NCBI RefSeq assembly: GCF_000980885.2
Contig: NZ_LBDA02000067.1
Span: 1 to 64,000 of the forward strand
Length of the DNA: 64,000 bases
Direction of reading: 5' to 3'
From: Streptomyces malaysiense
GTDB taxonomy: Bacteria > Actinomycetota > Actinomycetes > Streptomycetales > Streptomycetaceae
The notes below the pieces were generated by a model. It searched no databases. It saw only the letters and a program-made list of their open reading frames with translations, and was not told the origin of the DNA. A program made the translations under genes and the position numbers. The first letter of the stretch is position 1; every line of letters starts with the position of its first letter. Positions 60,824 through 64,000 of this stretch are shown one piece after another.

Positions 60824-63031
60824 TCAGCCCTTCACGGGCTGGGTCAGGTCGTAGAAGGTGGCCGAGCCCACGGTCACCTTCTTGAAGCCGGCCTGGACCC
60901 AGGAGCTGATCTGCGAGCCGGTGCCGCTGCCGCCACCGCGCCCGGCGCCCGCTCCGCCGCCCATGCCGCCGCCGGCGATGAAGTAGTGGATCCTGCCGTC
61001 GGCCACGTACTTCTTGAACTGCGCGAGCGTCGGCGACGGGTCGGTGCCGTTGAAGCCGCCGATCGCCATCACCGGGTCACCGGTCGCGAGTTGGTAGCTG
61101 GCCGCGTTCTGGGAGCCGATGGACGCGGCGACCCAGGTGTATCGGGAGGCGTCCTTCTCCAGCAGCGCCCTGGCCGCCGAGCCGACGTCCGCGCCGTTCA
61201 GCAGGCCGCCGAAGCCGCCACCGCCCTCGCGGGTGCGGGCACCGCCCGGGAAGCCGCCGGCGAGGTCACCGCCGAGGCCCGGGACCCCGTTCCCGTTCCG
61301 CCCGCCCGGCATGCCCTGACCCCCGCCCGGCACGCCCTGACCGCCGCCGGGCACGCCTTGCCGGCCCTGCTGCCCCTGCTGGCCCTGCTGCCCCTGCGTC
61401 CGTCCGCCGCCGAGGCCGCCCCGGGGACCGCCGGTCCGGCCGCCGCCCGGACCCCGGCCGCCGAAGCCCATCATGCTCGCGCCCGCGGGGCCCGCCGTCG
61501 GGATGGAGCCCTCGTGCCCGGTGTCCACCGTGCTCAGGGTGTAGGCGGTGGGACCGGCCAGCGCGGCGGCCAGGGCGAGGGCCGCCGCCCCGAGGGCGAG
61601 GGGCCGGGCGAGGCGCCCGGCGAAGATCAGGCCGAGGGCCGCCACCAGACCGCCGATCAGGACCAGCCACTTCAGCCAGGGGAGGTAGGACGGTGTGCGG
61701 TGGAGCAGCACATAGCCCCAGGCCGCGGCCGCCACCACGGAGGCGGCGAGCGCGAGCGACGCCCACACCTCCTGGCGCCGCTCCCACAGCAGCCCGGCGC
61801 CCATGCCGACGACCGCCGCGAGATAGGGGGCGAGCGCCACGGTGTAGTACTGGTGGAAGATGCCCGCCATGTAGCTGAACACCGCCATGGTCATCAGCAG
61901 GGATCCGCCCCAGACCAGCAACGAGGAGCGGGTGACCGAGGTACGCCCCAGTCTGCGGGTCGCCACCAGCCCCGCCACCAGCAGGACCAGCGCGGCGGGC
62001 AGCAGCCAGGAGATCTGGCCGCCGATTTCGGAGCCGAACATACGGCTCCAGCCGGTCTCCCCCCACATCCCGCCGCCGGCGCCGCCCCCGGGGCCCCCGC
62101 CCCCGCCGACGCTGCCGGTCTCGTCGCCGCTGAGCCGGCCGAACCCGTTGTAGCCGAAGGTCAGTTCCAGGAAGCTGTTGTGCTGCGAACCGCCGATGTA
62201 CGGACGGGACGCCGCCGGCCACAGCTCGACGATCGCCACCCACCAGCCCCCGGACACCACCAACGCGAGGGTGGCGGCGACCAGTTGTCCGAGGCGCTTC
62301 TTCAGCGGCACCGGCGCGCACACCGCGTACACCAGAGCGAGCGGCGGCAGGATCAGGAACGCCTGGAGCGTCTTGGCGAGGAACGCGAGGCCGATCGCGA
62401 CCCCGGCCCACACCAGCCACCGGGTCCGGCCGTCCTCCAGCGCCCGTACGACGAGGTAGCAGGCCAGCGACATCAGCAGGGCCAGCATGGCGTCCGGATT
62501 GTCGAACCGGAACATCAGCGCCGCGACCGGGGTGAGCGCGAGCACCGCGCCCGCGATCAGACCGGCCGCGGGGCCGCCGCGGCGGCGCACGGCGGCGTAC
62601 ACGACGGCCACGGTCGCCACGCCCATCAGCACCTCGGGCACGAGGATCGCCCAGGAGTCCAGGCCGAAGATCCGCACCGACAGCTCCATCGGCCACAGCG
62701 AGGCGGGGGGCTTGTCGACGGTGATGGCGTTGCCCGCGTCCAGCGACCCGAAGAACAGCGCCTTCCAGGACTTGCTGCCCGCCTGGACGGCCGCCGCGTA
62801 GAAGGAGTTGGCGTAGCCGGAGGCGCTCAGGTCGTACAGGTAGAGCAGCAGGGTGGCGGCGAGCAGCCCGAGGAAGGCGGGGCGCGCCCAGCGGGGGTCC
62901 TCGGGACGGCCGCGCCAGAGACGGTGCGGGAGGGGCGGCCGGGGCGCGGCGGCGGCCGGGGGCGGCCCCGCCGCGGTCGTGGCGCCCGGCCCCTCGGACG
63001 CGTCGAGCGGGCGGTCGTAGGAGGTGCTCAT
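60824..63031 (-). CDS. GT39/ArnT-like membrane glycosyltransferase
   Basis: A 735-residue polyprenyl-phosphate sugar transferase. About 11-12 transmembrane helices (from LGLLAATLLLYLYDL on) carry the family motifs: NSFYAAAVQAGSKSWKALFF and GSLDAGNAITVDKPPASLWP, with the acidic residues expected to bind the lipid sugar. Between helices lies a Gly-rich loop (GGGGGPGGGAGGGMWGE). A soluble C-terminal part starts with a Gly/Gln-rich repeat (GQQGQQGQQGRQG, then PGGGQGVPGGG) and a sensor-like end domain. Its start overlaps the GT2-GtrA stop codon, so the two genes form one operon. Confidence 0.92.
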   Translation of the reverse strand: MSTSYDRPLDASEGPGATTAAGPPPAAAAPRPPLPHRLWRGRPEDPRWARPAFLGLLAATLLLYLYDLSASGYANSFYAAAVQAGSKSWKALFFGSLDAGNAITVDKPPASLWPMELSVRIFGLDSWAILVPEVLMGVATVAVVYAAVRRRGGPAAGLIAGAVLALTPVAALMFRFDNPDAMLALLMSLACYLVVRALEDGRTRWLVWAGVAIGLAFLAKTLQAFLILPPLALVYAVCAPVPLKKRLGQLVAATLALVVSGGWWVAIVELWPAASRPYIGGSQHNSFLELTFGYNGFGRLSGDETGSVGGGGGPGGGAGGGMWGETGWSRMFGSEIGGQISWLLPAALVLLVAGLVATRRLGRTSVTRSSLLVWGGSLLMTMAVFSYMAGIFHQYYTVALAPYLAAVVGMGAGLLWERRQEVWASLALAASVVAAAAWGYVLLHRTPSYLPWLKWLVLIGGLVAALGLIFAGRLARPLALGAAALALAAALAGPTAYTLSTVDTGHEGSIPTAGPAGASMMGFGGRGPGGGRTGGPRGGLGGGRTQGQQGQQGQQGRQGVPGGGQGVPGGGQGMPGGRNGNGVPGLGGDLAGGFPGGARTREGGGGFGGLLNGADVGSAARALLEKDASRYTWVAASIGSQNAASYQLATGDPVMAIGGFNGTDPSPTLAQFKKYVADGRIHYFIAGGGMGGGAGAGRGGGSGTGSQISSWVQAGFKKVTVGSATFYDLTQPVKG

Positions 63032-64000
63032 CGGGACCCTTCGGAGATTTCGGTGTCGGTGTCGTACGGCTGCCGCTGGTCCGGGAACACCCAGGCGCGG
63101 AAGAGCAGGAACCGCAGTACGGTCGCGGCGAGGTTGGCGGTGACGAGGACCGCCAGTTCGGTGGAGTGCGCGGGCCGGCCGCCGGCCGCGCCGAGGGCGG
63201 CCAGGGAACCGCTGGTCAGGGCGAGTCCGATGGCGAAGACCACCAGGCCCTGCGCCTGATGGCGGACCGCGCCGCCCCGGCCGCGCACCCCGAAGGTGAG
63301 CCGGCGGTTGGCGGCCGTGTTGGCGACGGCCGAGAGCAGCAGCGCGAGGCCGTTGGCGAGCTGCGGCCCGCAGAACTCCCGGAAGCCGCTGTAGAGCAGC
63401 AGGTAGAAGAGGGTCGACAGCAGGCCGACCGCGCAGAAGCCGATCAGCTGGCGGGCCAGGCCCTTGGGCACGCCGGCCAGCTCGCGGTCGCGCGGGTCGT
63501 CGCCGAAGGGCCGGGCGAGCAGGTCCAGCGGCAGCGAACCGGTGGCGAGCGCCCGGCCGATCCGCCAGACGCCCTTGAGGTCGTCGGTCGCGGTGCGCAC
63601 GATGTGCACGGTGGAGTCGGGGTCGTCCACCCAGTCGACCGGCACCTCGTGGATCCGGAGCCCGGCCCGCTCGGCGAGCACCAGCATCTCGGTGTCGAAG
63701 AACCAGCCGGTGTCCTCCACCAGCGGCAGCAGCACCCGCGCCACATCGCCCCTGATGGCCTTGAACCCGCACTGCGCGTCCGAGAACCGGGCCTGGAGCG
63801 AGCCGCGCAGGATCAGGTTGTACGCCCGGCTGATCAGCTCGCGCTTGGGGCCGCGCACGACCCGGGAGGACCGGGCGAGGCGGGAGCCGATCGCAAGGTC
63901 CGAGTGGCCGGAGATCAGCGGTGCGACCAGCGGCAGCAGGGCGTTGAGGTCGGTGGAGAGATCGACGTCCATATAGGCGAGGACCGGCGCGTCCGACGCG
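63028..64000 (-). CDS. GT2 glycosyltransferase fused to a GtrA domain (5' end outside window)
   Basis: The visible 323 residues are the C-terminal part of a bifunctional protein; the N-terminus continues beyond 64000. The GT2 part shows VLAYMDVDLSTDLNALLPL (metal-binding DVD), CGFKAIRGDVARVLLPLVED and TEMLVLAERAGLRIHEVPVDW, typical of polyprenyl-phosphate glucose/mannose synthases. It is followed by four helices of the GtrA flippase type (LIGFCAVGLLSTLFYLLLYSG to ATVLRFLLFRAWVFP). It would make and flip the lipid-linked sugar used by the GT39-like enzyme encoded next. Confidence 0.93.
   Translation of the reverse strand, partial: ASDAPVLAYMDVDLSTDLNALLPLVAPLISGHSDLAIGSRLARSSRVVRGPKRELISRAYNLILRGSLQARFSDAQCGFKAIRGDVARVLLPLVEDTGWFFDTEMLVLAERAGLRIHEVPVDWVDDPDSTVHIVRTATDDLKGVWRIGRALATGSLPLDLLARPFGDDPRDRELAGVPKGLARQLIGFCAVGLLSTLFYLLLYSGFREFCGPQLANGLALLLSAVANTAANRRLTFGVRGRGGAVRHQAQGLVVFAIGLALTSGSLAALGAAGGRPAHSTELAVLVTANLAATVLRFLLFRAWVFPDQRQPYDTDTEISEGSR

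Noticed and set aside
60986..63259. Plus-strand open frame opposite the GT39-like gene
   Set aside because: Composition is His/Arg/Gln-rich without helices or domain; it is the mirror of a clear membrane protein gene.

Overview
The window is a high-GC actinobacterial chromosome segment, almost certainly from a Streptomyces. Diagnostic genes are bldC, lsr2, a valine dehydrogenase, DUF3073, an adjacent sigF/sigN sigma factor pair and an SRP RNA in front of dnaX. Gene order (hrpA - bldC - vdh - purM/purF - purL/Q/S - lsr2 - purC - purD - dnaX - upp - tadA - sigF/sigN - MarR/MFS) is the order I recall from the central core of Streptomyces chromosomes. A perfect parS palindrome beside a tRNA-Phe gene supports a position on the oriC side of the chromosome. 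The window is mostly housekeeping DNA with a few accessory pieces.

Layout. 1-500: 5' piece of an IS5-type transposase and tRNA-Lys. 0.5-7.3 kb: amino acid permease, DEAD-box RNA helicase with an Arg/Asp/Gly repeat tail, secreted Pro-rich lipoprotein, small zincin-like metallopeptidase and a membrane metallophosphoesterase. 7.3-13.4 kb: tRNA-Glu/Asp/Phe with parS, two membrane proteins, hrpA and a second identical tRNA-Asp. 13.5-17.7 kb: DUF6274-like protein, bldC, an unknown protein, vdh and DUF3073. 17.7-25.4 kb: purM, purF, META-domain lipoprotein, DinB/MDMPI-like protein, a Uma2 remnant and the overlapping purS-purQ-purL operon. 25.7-30.4 kb: lsr2, three tRNA-Gly genes (one structurally aberrant) and an ABC exporter plus two-component system lying between two identical tRNA-Gly(GCC) genes. 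30.4-39.1 kb: purC, a DMFase-beta-like protein, an M48-like protein that has lost its zinc site, purD, dnaX and SRP RNA. 39.2-43.6 kb: tRNA-Ser(GGA), an integrase fragment and a four-gene operon (Ntn acylase, IucB/AlcB-like GNAT, cupin, SDR) behind an iron box. 43.7-51.1 kb: DNA-repair HhH-GPD protein, DUF308 protein, HerA-like ATPase, small conserved proteins, LytR_C protein, upp, tadA with its acidic partner, tRNA-Ser(CGA) and a Dabb protein. 51.2-54.3 kb: sigF, sigN and a non-coding-looking stretch. 54.4-58.5 kb: MarR regulator with twin operators, an MFS exporter with three C-terminal carboxypeptidase-regulatory-like domains, and a YceI protein carrying the same kind of domain. 58.5-64 kb: ANTAR regulator, F420/PPOX-type oxidoreductase, TetR regulator, a GT39-type membrane glycosyltransferase and a GT2-GtrA fusion cut by the window edge.

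How the genes fit together. Seven de novo purine genes (purM, F, L, Q, S, C, D) are spread over 18 kb among regulators and translation genes; only purSQL are tightly coupled. Development and nucleoid control are represented by bldC, lsr2, sigF and sigN. The best candidates for under-described biology are the iron-box acylase operon, the tRNA-Gly(UCC) with a broken D-loop/T-arm elbow, the MFS/YceI module sharing one accessory domain type, and the M48-like pseudo-peptidase flanked at both ends by about 21-bp triple repeats. All calls come from reading the sequence; no database search was possible.
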